The notes: generated from the letters alone by a model not told the origin. 10,146 bases of DNA from SAR116 cluster bacterium (GCA_002691725.1 NZIT01000061.1:12108-22253); one strand, 5' to 3'. Counted from the first letter of the stretch, positions 1-7,444 are shown. Numbers and translations: made by a program.

Positions 1-1430
1 AATGTGACGGTGTTAATGCTGTATTCAACGGCGGTGGACAGCTCCGATATTGTCATGCCAAAGCCGCCATCACCCATCATGCTAATGACAGGACGATCAG
101 GCATGGCTAGTTTTACCCCCAACCCACAGGCAAAGGAAAATCCAACCAAGCCAAAATCCAGAGGGGTGAATAACGACGGCGGCGTTTTGTAATTCATGGC
201 ATCAGTGGCTTGCAGACATAATGTCCCGGCATCCATGGTATAGGCCGCATCATCCGGCATGATCTGACGCAAATGATGAAACAGCCCTGATGGTTGAATA
301 GGGATAGTATCAATATCAGCATTGGCATCACGCTCTGCCAGCCATTCGTGGCGGTCTTGCTGAAAGCCTTCTGTCCATGCCGCAATCTCTGCCTTGAACT
401 GCATGGCTTTGACATGCGGGATTAGGGTCTCAGCGGCGGCGATAGCATCCCCCCAAATTCCTAGCGTAACAGGAAAATAGCGGCCTATTGCTGTTGGCTC
501 AAGCTCGACCTGAATAATAGACGCGTCGCGATTGATATTATCATAAGAATAAAAGGTTGAATTGAACCCTAGCCGCGTGCCTAAGGCTAGAATGACATCG
601 GCTTCTTTGGCCAGGCGTGAGGCAACAGGATTGCCGCGCGGCCCCATCTGACCAGCATTAAGCGGCTGATCACATGGCAGCGCATCGCCATGTCCGGGGG
701 CAAGCACAATCGGCGCATTTAACGCCTCGGCTAGAGCTATTGCGGCGGCGTGGCCACGGCTGTTTTTAATGCCGCCGCCGGTGATAATAACTGGCCGTTT
801 TGCATTGACCAGGAGCTTGGCTGCCTCGGCAATGGCATCGGTTGCAGGCGCCGGATTTTGCATGACGCGATATTGATCGGGTGTCTGCATGGCAGGCATC
901 TCAATTTGTTCGGATAAAACATCGCGCGGCAAATTGAGCTGAACAGGGCCGCGGCGTGGCGACATGGCGACCCGAAACGCTTCTCTGAACATTTCCGGGA
1001 TGCGGTTGGCCTTCGTCACTGTCCATGTTTTTTTGGTCACAGGTGTGAATAACGCCTGCTGGTCAACTTCTTGAAAAGCATCACGATACACATGTTCGGT
1101 GGATAACATTCCGGCAATGGATAGCACGGGTGAATAGGCCGCCGCCGCTTGCGCTAATCCAGTGACAAGATTGGTGGAGCCAGGGCCATTTTGACCAGCA
1201 AGGATAACCCCTGTCCGTCCTGATGCACGGGCAAAACCATCTGCCATATGAGTTCCCGTGCGTTCATCACGAACCCCGATAAAGCGAATATCTGGCGCAT
1301 CATAGAGAGCATCAAACATTTCCATCGTCGCAGACCCGATGAGGCCAAAGACATGATCTACCCCTTCTGCTTTCAGCGCTTCAACCGCGGCTTGCCCGCC
1401 GGAAATCTGTTGGGGAGCAGAAGGTGTCAT
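1..1430 (-). CDS. Thiamine-pyrophosphate enzyme, acetolactate synthase / Xsc-like family (partial, 3' end off window)
   Basis: The frame stays open from ATG at 1430 to the left edge, giving 476 complete codons of a family usually about 550-600 residues long. The N-terminal Pyr domain shows VFGLIGSATMEMFDAL (about 28-43), the catalytic-type Glu56 in VRDERTGTHMADGFARASG, QNGPGSTNLVTG, and FQEVD; NLPRDV ends this domain. A central domain follows (ITGGG; LALGTRLGFNST). The PP domain contains the start of the TPP/Mg motif, GDGGFG at 453-458; the usual downstream Asn pair lies beyond the edge. The start has a strong AAGAAAGGA Shine-Dalgarno. It is the last visible gene of the minus-strand operon, 70 bases after the hydrolase. 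The family carries out decarboxylation, carboligation or acetyl-phosphate-forming reactions on 2-oxoacids or aldehydes. The IGS and QNGPG..NFVT-like segments recall sulfoacetaldehyde acetyltransferase as well as acetolactate synthase, so the exact reaction is unassigned. Confidence 0.9.
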   Translation of the reverse strand, partial: MTPSAPQQISGGQAAVEALKAEGVDHVFGLIGSATMEMFDALYDAPDIRFIGVRDERTGTHMADGFARASGRTGVILAGQNGPGSTNLVTGLAQAAAAYSPVLSIAGMLSTEHVYRDAFQEVDQQALFTPVTKKTWTVTKANRIPEMFREAFRVAMSPRRGPVQLNLPRDVLSEQIEMPAMQTPDQYRVMQNPAPATDAIAEAAKLLVNAKRPVIITGGGIKNSRGHAAAIALAEALNAPIVLAPGHGDALPCDQPLNAGQMGPRGNPVASRLAKEADVILALGTRLGFNSTFYSYDNINRDASIIQVELEPTAIGRYFPVTLGIWGDAIAAAETLIPHVKAMQFKAEIAAWTEGFQQDRHEWLAERDANADIDTIPIQPSGLFHHLRQIMPDDAAYTMDAGTLCLQATDAMNYKTPPSLFTPLDFGLVGFSFACGLGVKLAMPDRPVISMMGDGGFGMTISELSTAVEYSINTVT

Positions 1431-1500
1431 GATGATCGTCCTTTCTTGAGTTATATATGGTCTCTTGCAGCATTCAGGCTATTCGGGGGTCTTATAGATT

Positions 1501-2313
1501 TCACATAGTATTGGCATTGAGAAATTGAATAATAGCATCACTAAACATCTCTGGCGCCTCGATTAATCCAAGATGCTGTAAGTCAGGGATAATCCGCGTT
1601 TGTGATGCGGGTATTTCTGCGCTGATCTCGTGGCTCATCGCGGCCGTACTGCCGCTATCATGCTGGCATGTAATGATCAGACAAGGGCAATCAATCGGCG
1701 GCTCTGGCTTGATCAATTCGGTTACTCCGGCGGCTAGAACAAAGCGGCAATCGGCATACCAATCGGGATCATTTCGCAATAACTGATCGGCGGTGTGCTG
1801 CATTATCTCAGGGTGCTTTGTGCGAAAAGGTTCAGTATACCATCGCGCCAGCGTTGCCTCCATGGTTGCCGCCACGCCCTCACTACGGGTCTTTAAGGCG
1901 CGCTCCTCAACCGCTTTCTGGCCAGCCGCACCCCGATGATGAGGTGAGTTCATAACAACTATCCCGGCGGTTCGATCTGAATAATCCATGGCAAAACGGC
2001 GATTGATCATACCGCCCAGCGAAAACCCAATTAATACCGCTTTATCTAAATCCAAGCGGTTCATAAGGGCCAGGGTTTGGCGGGCAAATAGATCAAGGCT
2101 AGGGCGCTCATTTGGATCAGGCGGGGTGTTGCCATGCCCTACCAGATCAAAGCTGATGACGCGATGTGTGGGTGCTAGGGCTGGAATAATGCCGTCAAAG
2201 CAATGGTGATCAAGCCCTAAGCCATGAATAAAAATGAGCGGCATATGGTGCGGTTTTGCGGCTTTGCCAATGTCCCGGAACGCGGTGTCTTGAGCGTCTT
2301 CAGCAGGTATCAT
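1501..2313 (-). CDS. Alpha/beta hydrolase (3-oxoadipate enol-lactonase-like)
   Basis: The 270-residue cytoplasmic protein has the alpha/beta-hydrolase layout: the HG oxyanion strand LIFIHGLGLDHH (about 26-37), FDLVGHG (55-61), the nucleophile elbow GFSLGG with Ser98, and candidate acid and base at Asp219 (TCQHD) and His247 (LQHLGLIEAPE). Length and motifs resemble PcaD-type enol-lactonases and generic ester or C-C hydrolases; the substrate is not determined. The start is ambiguous. I chose ATG at 2313, because it leaves a normal 25-residue lead before the first core strand. A TTG at 2352 in the same frame would add 13 residues with no family look and only a weak ribosome site. It sits 48 bases after the monooxygenase stop and 70 bases before the TPP enzyme, in the same operon. 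A hydrolase beside a flavin monooxygenase could open an ester or lactone made by oxygenation (inference). Confidence 0.9.
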   Translation of the reverse strand: MIPAEDAQDTAFRDIGKAAKPHHMPLIFIHGLGLDHHCFDGIIPALAPTHRVISFDLVGHGNTPPDPNERPSLDLFARQTLALMNRLDLDKAVLIGFSLGGMINRRFAMDYSDRTAGIVVMNSPHHRGAAGQKAVEERALKTRSEGVAATMEATLARWYTEPFRTKHPEIMQHTADQLLRNDPDWYADCRFVLAAGVTELIKPEPPIDCPCLIITCQHDSGSTAAMSHEISAEIPASQTRIIPDLQHLGLIEAPEMFSDAIIQFLNANTM

Positions 2314-2361
2314 GATGATGCCAATCTTTATGCAGTTTTGGGCATTATGCAAGCGCCTGTA

Positions 2362-3399
2362 TCATGCAAGTGCCGGAACAACCTTATCGCAGAATAGCTC
2401 CATAGATTTGATCTGTTCATCCATCGGCATCCCCATACTGGCGTAGTAAATAAAGGAGTCTACACCCAGCGCCTCATACCGCTTGAGCTTATCAATGACT
2501 TCATCTGGTGACCCAAAGAGCAGATTTTCTTCTAGCATTTCGCCGTTATATTCGTCTCTATTCGCCAGCTCGCTAAGGGGAATTTGTTTTGGAAAACCGT
2601 CTTTCACATCACCCATATTGCGGAACAGATTTTCAAACTGTCCCAGCACGCATTGAATGGACTGAACAGCGATATCTCGGCTTTGCTCATTCTCATAGAC
2701 GGCGGCGTGGCGCATCAGCGCAAACTTGGGGCGCTTGGCTTCCGGGAACTTTTCCATCGCCTCATCCAGCCGTTGTTTATAAAGCTCAGCCTCAGAAAAG
2801 TCGCGGGTCAAAGGCCAACACATAACATTACAATTATTCTGAATGGCATAATCATAGGTGATCGGTGATCGTGCCGCCACCCAAAGGGGGGGATGCGGGT
2901 CTTGAACCGGTTTTGGAATGGATGTAGATAGCGGGAATTGCCAGAACTCGCCGTTATGCTCGTAATCGCCTTGCCATAAATTAAGCAATGCCGGCAGCAT
3001 TTCATTCATATATTTCCACGCATCGGACTGTTTCAACCCGGGCATCATGCGATCAAACTCACGCTGATAGGCGCCTGAACCAATCCCAAACTCAAGCCGC
3101 CCATCGGTCAGCAAATCTGTCATTGCCGCTTCCCCAGCCAGCCTGATTGGATGCCAGTAAGAGGCGTTAACAACGGCACAGCCGAGGCGAATGTTTTTCG
3201 TGTTCTCGCCCCACCAGACAAGCAGCGAAAATGGATTGGGCGCGATAGTCATTTCAAGCGCGTGATGTTCTGCTGCCCAGGCGATCTCAAACCCTGCCTC
3301 ATCAGCCATCTGAACCATCCTAAGCGTATGATCACGGACATCTTTCATGGCGATATTGTCATCCATACGTTCCAGATTTACTGCTAAATGAAATTTCAT
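2362..3399 (-). CDS. LLM-class flavin-dependent monooxygenase (bacterial luciferase-like)
   Basis: The 345-residue protein begins MKFHLAVNLERMDDN and has the TIM-barrel pattern of the bacterial luciferase superfamily. It shows the EHH signature at 44-46 (AWAAEHHALE, compare the active-site His of LuxA), then APNPFSLL, LGCAVV, HPIRLAGEAAMTDLLTDGRLEFGIGSG, and a C-terminal LLFGSPDEVIDKLKRYEALGVDSF helix typical of the family. Such enzymes use FMNH2 from a partner reductase and O2 to hydroxylate, cleave C-S or C-N bonds, or perform Baeyer-Villiger oxidation. No reductase gene is visible here. The ATG at 3399 has a good TAGGAGAG Shine-Dalgarno seven bases upstream. It lies 23 bases after the aldehyde dehydrogenase stop and is almost certainly cotranscribed with it. 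True light-emitting luciferase is not suggested, since there is no LuxB partner or fatty-acid reductase set. Confidence 0.92.
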   Translation of the reverse strand: MKFHLAVNLERMDDNIAMKDVRDHTLRMVQMADEAGFEIAWAAEHHALEMTIAPNPFSLLVWWGENTKNIRLGCAVVNASYWHPIRLAGEAAMTDLLTDGRLEFGIGSGAYQREFDRMMPGLKQSDAWKYMNEMLPALLNLWQGDYEHNGEFWQFPLSTSIPKPVQDPHPPLWVAARSPITYDYAIQNNCNVMCWPLTRDFSEAELYKQRLDEAMEKFPEAKRPKFALMRHAAVYENEQSRDIAVQSIQCVLGQFENLFRNMGDVKDGFPKQIPLSELANRDEYNGEMLEENLLFGSPDEVIDKLKRYEALGVDSFIYYASMGMPMDEQIKSMELFCDKVVPALA

Positions 3400-3422
3400 C
3401 TCACTCTCCTATCTTGTCCTTA

Positions 3423-4907
3423 TCATCTTGCTACAAATTGACTTCCCAGCGGTTCTGACGAGGTGTTGATCCAAACGGTTTTTGGTCTGGTATAGTCATA
3501 TACTGCCTGAAACCCGCTCTCTCTGCCGTAACCTGAATGTTTCATGCCGCCAAACTCAGCTATCGGCGATATCGCCCGATAGGTATTGACCCAGACAATG
3601 CCAGCCTTGATCGCATCGGATATCCGCATCGCACGGGCGCCATCACGGGTGAAAATGCCTGCCGCTAATCCATGTTTTGTATCATTGGCCATGGCAATGA
3701 CTTCAGCCTCGGTCTTGAAACGGATTGCCGCCACCACGGGGCCGAATAATTCGGTATCAACAATGCGTAAATCCTGGCGCGGGCAATCTAAAATTGTTGG
3801 CTCAAAATATTGTCCAACCAGGCCATCAGGGGATTTGCCGCCAGTTACCAATGTTGCGCCTTCCTCAATAGCAAAGGCCACCTCGCTGCGGCATAGGTCA
3901 ACCTGCGCGGTCGTGCATAATGGCCCTACCTCGGTCGCCTCGGCTAAAGGGTCGCCAATATGCACCTGTTGAGCCACCGCTTTCATGCGTTCCAAAAACG
4001 CATCAGCAATACTGTCATGAAGATAAAGGCGTGAGCCAGCCACACAGCTCTGCCCACTGGCGGCAAAAATACCTGACACCGCGCCATTGACGGCGCTCTC
4101 CAAATCCGCATCGTCAAAACAGATAAATGGGGATTTTCCGCCAAGCTCCAGCGATACTTCAGCAAAGTTTTCGGCAGAATTATGGATGATATGCTTGGCA
4201 GACTGAGGGCCGCCAGTAAAGCTGATTCGCGCGACTTTGGGATGCGTGGTTAAATATTTGCCGCATGGATCACCAAATCCTGTGACAATATTAACAACGC
4301 CATCAGGTATTCCAGCCTCAGCAATCAGCCTGCCAAAAGCAAGCATGGCAACCGAGGCATGTTCAGATGCTTTCAGGACTATGGTATTACCCGCCGCCAA
4401 AGCAGGGCCAATTTTGACCGCCGCCAAGAATAGCTGTGAGTTCCATGGCACGACCGCCGCAATCACCCCCAAAGGCTCTCTTTTGGTGAAGACAAACATG
4501 TCAGGTTTATCAATGGGTAGCGTTTCGCCATGAATTTTATCGGCGGCGCCAGCATAGAAATGAAAAAACTCAGCAATATATTTGGCTTGCCAGCGGGTTT
4601 CTTTGAATAATTTTCCGGTATCAATAGCCTCAATACGGCCGAATTCTTCTGATTTTTCAGCAAGCAAATCACCCAAACGGCGCAGGCAATGGCCGCGCTC
4701 TGTCGGGGTCATGCGTGACCATGGGCCATTAGTAAAGGCGTCATATGCGCTGTCAACGGCGCGATTAACATCGTCTGCTGTTGCTGCCGGAACGCGCGCC
4801 CATACCGCGCCAGTCGCCGGATTGATGCTATCAAAATAGCCGCCATCAGATGCCACCACCCAATGACCATTTATCAACATCGCATGTTCAGGAACTGGAT
4901 TTGCCAT
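3423..4907 (-). CDS. NAD(P)-dependent aldehyde dehydrogenase (betaine-aldehyde-type)
   Basis: This full-length 494-residue ALDH-superfamily enzyme oxidises an aldehyde to a carboxylic acid in the cytoplasm. Visible landmarks are VVPWNSQ (Asn156, oxyanion), IVLKASE (Lys179, cofactor binding), SFTGGP (229-234, Rossmann), the general base Glu254 in SLELGGKSP, the catalytic Cys288 in GQSCVAGSR, ELFGPV (Glu386 and Phe388, nicotinamide ribose) and EFGGMKHSGYGRE near the C-terminus. No active-site residue is missing. The overall pattern fits the betaine / gamma-aminobutyraldehyde / phenylacetaldehyde type, so the substrate cannot be fixed. The ATG at 4907 has a strong GGGAGG ribosome site. It is the promoter-proximal gene of the minus-strand operon, reading away from the divergent LysR gene, and would act on an aldehyde released by the monooxygenase or by the TPP enzyme (inference). 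Confidence 0.96.
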   Translation of the reverse strand: MANPVPEHAMLINGHWVVASDGGYFDSINPATGAVWARVPAATADDVNRAVDSAYDAFTNGPWSRMTPTERGHCLRRLGDLLAEKSEEFGRIEAIDTGKLFKETRWQAKYIAEFFHFYAGAADKIHGETLPIDKPDMFVFTKREPLGVIAAVVPWNSQLFLAAVKIGPALAAGNTIVLKASEHASVAMLAFGRLIAEAGIPDGVVNIVTGFGDPCGKYLTTHPKVARISFTGGPQSAKHIIHNSAENFAEVSLELGGKSPFICFDDADLESAVNGAVSGIFAASGQSCVAGSRLYLHDSIADAFLERMKAVAQQVHIGDPLAEATEVGPLCTTAQVDLCRSEVAFAIEEGATLVTGGKSPDGLVGQYFEPTILDCPRQDLRIVDTELFGPVVAAIRFKTEAEVIAMANDTKHGLAAGIFTRDGARAMRISDAIKAGIVWVNTYRAISPIAEFGGMKHSGYGRESGFQAVYDYTRPKTVWINTSSEPLGSQFVAR

Positions 4908-5009
4908 ATTTCCCTCCCTATTAATATTTTCCAGAAATTTTATTATTAGACAATAGAATAATTATGATGATAATTATCGAAAATATTGAATTAGCGAAAT
5001 GATCATAAG
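4908..5009. promoter_or_regulatory. Divergent promoter region between ALDH operon and LysR gene
   Basis: The 102 bases between the two divergent start codons are very AT-rich compared with the flanking genes. They must hold the promoters of both the minus-strand operon and the LysR gene. A minus-strand TTGTCT followed by an AT-rich stretch is a possible -35/-10 pair, but it is weak. LysR-type regulators normally bind such shared regions with T-N11-A dyads and activate the divergent operon when a pathway metabolite binds. Function is inferred from layout. Confidence 0.6.
4958..4977. promoter_or_regulatory. Dyad ATAATTAT-GATG-ATAATTAT, candidate LysR operator
   Basis: Two identical self-palindromic octamers ATAATTAT (4958-4965 and 4970-4977) are separated by GATG. 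The right copy extends to the perfect decamer palindrome GATAATTATC at 4969-4978. It lies in the middle of the 102-base divergent gap, about 50 bases upstream of the ALDH start and 32 bases upstream of the LysR start, where a LysR regulator would bind. High AT content makes chance palindromes easier, so the operator role is only a candidate. Confidence 0.45.
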
Positions 5010-5885
5010 ATGCATCTTGTTGCCTTGAAAACATTGCTGGCGATTATCGAAACCGGAAGTCTCATTAAGGCGGCGGAACGGCTAAATGTTACCCAGTCAA
5101 CGGTGACGGCACGGCTGCAAAGTCTTGAGAGCAGTTTAGGCCAGAAATTGGTTCAGCGAAATAAAAATGGTGCCAGTCTGACAGCATCAGGGCTAAAGCT
5201 AAAACGCTATGCTGAGGTTATTTTAGAATTATGGCGACAGGCTGAGGCTGAAACAGCTCTGCCACCCGATATGGCTGCTATTTATCACATGGGATGTCTG
5301 CCTGATCTTTGGCCGCAATATGGGCAGATGCTGGTTGATTTGGTGCGTCAGGTCACGCCGCCAATAGCCCTTAGCTCATGGCCTGGCTCGCCTCAAGATT
5401 TGCATGGTTGGCTCAATAATGGGGTTGTTGATATTGCTATCAGCACGACCGCCTTTGCAAGCAATGATATCTATACCGCTAACCAAATCAAAGAACAGCT
5501 GGTATTGGTTGGCGACCGCCCTGATCGCCCTGTGCGCTTTGATCCGGGCTATATTTATGTTGATCATGGGGTGGAGTTTGCGCGTGATCATATAGCGGAG
5601 TTTTCAGATGCAGATGTGGCTCGCATCAGCTTTGGCTCTAGCATATGGGCGAAAGATTATATGCTGGCAAATGGCGGCAGTTGCTATCTGCCTGTCAGTC
5701 TAATTGCCAATGAGGTCATGACCAATCAGATATTTGTCATTGATGGTGCGCCACAATTTACGCGGCAGATTTATCTCGCATGGCGCCATACCGAACAAGC
5801 GGCGGCGTCATTAGCCGACCTCATCCAGCAATTTCTGGATCATATCAAAGATACCAGTCATGATGCGTTTAATGCGGATAGATGA
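5010..5885 (+). CDS. LysR-family transcriptional regulator
   Basis: The 291-residue protein has the LysR N-terminal winged helix-turn-helix: LVALKTLLAIIETGSLIKAA followed by ERLNVTQSTVTARLQSLE (HTH about 17-40), then LGQKLVQRNKNGASLTASG, the wing and linker pattern. The remainder, from about residue 90, is the periplasmic-binding-protein-like effector domain, less conserved, with SWPGSPQDLHGWLNNGVVDIAIS typical of its first lobe. The start at 5010 is the natural one because the HTH begins immediately, although no good Shine-Dalgarno precedes it, which suggests low expression as usual for such regulators. It is transcribed divergently from the ALDH-monooxygenase-hydrolase-TPP operon across 102 bases, so it probably controls that operon and itself. 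The effector is unknown. Confidence 0.93.
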   Translation: MHLVALKTLLAIIETGSLIKAAERLNVTQSTVTARLQSLESSLGQKLVQRNKNGASLTASGLKLKRYAEVILELWRQAEAETALPPDMAAIYHMGCLPDLWPQYGQMLVDLVRQVTPPIALSSWPGSPQDLHGWLNNGVVDIAISTTAFASNDIYTANQIKEQLVLVGDRPDRPVRFDPGYIYVDHGVEFARDHIAEFSDADVARISFGSSIWAKDYMLANGGSCYLPVSLIANEVMTNQIFVIDGAPQFTRQIYLAWRHTEQAAASLADLIQQFLDHIKDTSHDAFNADR

Positions 5886-5945
5886 TCACGAAGCATGAGA
5901 CGGATTATCATTTTCGGTTATGCCAATCAGCCCTGAAATCCATAG

Positions 5946-5966
5946 ATTGATTGCTGGCTAATCAAT
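5946..5966. repeat. 7-bp perfect inverted repeat ATTGATT / AATCAAT
   Basis: ATTGATT (5946-5952) and AATCAAT (5960-5966) form a perfect inverted repeat around a seven-base centre in the gap between the LysR stop and the broken metallo-hydrolase. No T tract follows, so it is a poor terminator. It could be an operator half-site pair or chance. Confidence 0.4.
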
Positions 5967-5981
5967 AAAAGGCGGGAGACG

Positions 5982-6763
5982 ATAGAAGTTATTATTCATG
6001 GCTGCCGCGGATCAACGCCAGCGCCTTCGCCGGATACGGTTATATATGGCGGTAACACGAGTTGCGTTGAGCTACGCTTTAATCATACCCAGTGTTTTTT
6101 TGATACTGGCACAGGCTTCTGCTGTGCCGAATTACTTGAGCCGCATATTTTTATTTTTTACAGCCATTTTCATCATGACCACATTCAGGGCTTGGCGTTT
6201 AATTCAGCCCTGTTTGAGAGGACAGCCCCAATAATTCTAACCTCAGCCTTGGCTCCAACAGCAGAATTGAAGCAGGCCATAAAAACCTATTTTTCAGGCA
6301 TTTATTTTCGCTGGATATACTGGCAACAGCAACGGATTTATATATTCAGGATATCATGGCGGTTAAAAATAGCATGGCCAGGCAGGGCCAGTTAAGCTGG
6401 CTCAAGCTCCAGCATCCGGGCGGCTGTTATGGCTATCGGATTGACGCTGGCGGTAAGCGGTTTTGTTATCTGACTGACAATGAATATGACCAAGGGCAAT
6501 TCGCGCAATTAGTGGATTTTACGGCAGGTGCTGATCTTGTGATATGGGATGGCATGTTCACCAATGATGAGCAGGCCAGCAAAGCAGGCTGGGGACATTC
6601 GTCCATTGAACAAGGAATTGATTTTTATCAGAACACCGATATCAAACGCCTTATGATCACGCATCATGCACCGTTCAGGCATGATGATATGCTGGCTAAA
6701 CTTGAAAAAAAGCTACCGCAAGGGATGATCTTTGCCAAAGATCAGCTTAGAATAATGCTTTAG
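5982..6763 (+). pseudogene. Metallo-beta-lactamase-fold hydrolase, frameshifted and lacking a standard start
   Basis: No single frame covers this gene. In the first frame (from 5982) the peptide reads EVIIHGCRGSTPAPSPDTV, then YGGNTSCVEL, DTGTG, and SHFHHDHIQG with the metal ligands His62, His64, Asp66 and His67. It continues to LKQAIKTYFSGIYF near 6308. The rest is in the frame one base back: LDILATATDLYIQDI, then QHPGGCYGYRI (third ligand His), CYLTDNEYD (bridging Asp), GWGHSS and LMITHHAPFRHDD (last His), ending with TAG at 6761-6763. One missing base near 6309 explains the shift and would restore YFPLDIL or similar. The restored protein is about 260 residues, normal for this phosphodiesterase/RNase Z-like MBL group. 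The first frame has no ATG, GTG or TTG after the stop at 5943-5945; ATA at 5982 stands where ATG is expected. The 3' part alone could be read as a 135-residue ORF from ATG 6356, but it would lack the metal site. Confidence 0.82.
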
Positions 6764-6794
6764 GATTTAGCCATTGGTGACAGGAGCATTGATC

Positions 6795-7403
6795 ATGACG
6801 GTAGCAGACAGAGTATTAGAAACGGTTCCGGCGCGTCAAGGAAGGGCGGCTTATGTTAAGACGGGTGAGGCTATCACCATCATCAATACGCATGGCACGC
6901 AAGTTGTTGATACATGGTGTTTCCGGACAGATAATTTGACTGAGTTTATGTCCATGGAACATCAACGCAGTATCTCACAATCCATGTTCCCTGCGGTTGG
7001 GGCGCCGCTATATAGCAATCATCGGCGGCCGCTCCTGACGGTCGAGGAGGATACCTCACCAGGCCGCCATGATACAATACTTGCGGCGTGTGATGTGTAC
7101 CGTTATCAGATGCTTGGCTGCGCGGACTATCATGATAATTGCACGGATAATCTGGCGGCGGCAATGAAAGCCATCGGCTTGACCGCGCCTGAAACACCAT
7201 CGCCGCTTAATCTATGGATGAATATTCCGTTCACATTAGATGGCGCAACAGATTTCTGTCCACCATTATCCAAGCCTGGGGATTATATCCGCCTGCGCGC
7301 GCATCATGATGTTATTGTTGTTATGTCGACATGCCCGCAAGATATGGTGCCGATCAATGGCGAGGATATGATTATCCGTGAAGTGCAGTATTTTGTTGAG
7401 TGA
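6795..7403 (+). CDS. DUF1989 / urea carboxylase-associated family protein
   Basis: The 202-residue soluble protein matches the DUF1989 pattern: VVDTWCF, FMSMEHQRS, the GRHDTILAACDVYRY block (about 90-104), YHDNCTDNL (112-120), NLWMNIPFTLDG, LSKPGDYIRLRAHHDV and STCPQDMVPINGE. His and Cys residues at 92, 99, 113, 116 and 180 are candidate metal ligands. Family members accompany urea carboxylase. Two of them form the carboxyguanidine deiminase CgdAB of guanidine degradation (established knowledge), but here only one copy is present and no carboxylase or amidohydrolase is adjacent, so that role is not shown. ATG at 6795 was chosen for its CAGGAG ribosome site eight bases upstream; a TTG at 6774 in frame is less likely. 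It follows the broken metallo-hydrolase by 31 bases and may have been cotranscribed with it. Confidence 0.88.
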   Translation: MTVADRVLETVPARQGRAAYVKTGEAITIINTHGTQVVDTWCFRTDNLTEFMSMEHQRSISQSMFPAVGAPLYSNHRRPLLTVEEDTSPGRHDTILAACDVYRYQMLGCADYHDNCTDNLAAAMKAIGLTAPETPSPLNLWMNIPFTLDGATDFCPPLSKPGDYIRLRAHHDVIVVMSTCPQDMVPINGEDMIIREVQYFVE

Positions 7404-7444
7404 GCAAACCGATTTCAACATCGGCGTGATATGTTGGGTCAGGT

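Noticed and set aside
1154..1354. Small minus-strand ORFs at 194-415, 737-922 and 1154-1354
   Set aside because: They are out-of-frame shadows of the TPP enzyme, whose frame is open from 1430 to the window edge with clear family motifs.
2314..2352. TTG start extending the alpha/beta hydrolase by 13 residues
   Set aside because: The added residues do not resemble the family N-terminus and the ribosome site is weak; ATG at 2313 gives a normal length.
2362..3399. Bioluminescence (lux) locus
   Set aside because: The gene is a single luciferase-like monooxygenase with no LuxB, LuxC, LuxD or LuxE nearby; the wider LLM family is mostly non-luminous oxygenases.
5998..6234. 78-residue ORF with apparent membrane-like segments
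   Set aside because: It lies over the N-terminal half of the metallo-hydrolase in another frame. The overlapping frame carries the recognisable YGGNTS, DTGTG and HxHxDH motifs, so this ORF is a shadow.
6296..6316. Programmed -1 ribosomal frameshift in the metallo-hydrolase
   Set aside because: No X XXY YYZ slippery heptamer or obvious downstream stem is seen at the junction, and the start codon is also defective, so decay or error is simpler.
7409..7424. Hairpin CCGAT-TTCAAC-ATCGG just after the DUF1989 stop
   Set aside because: The stem is only five base pairs and no T tract follows, so it is not a convincing intrinsic terminator.
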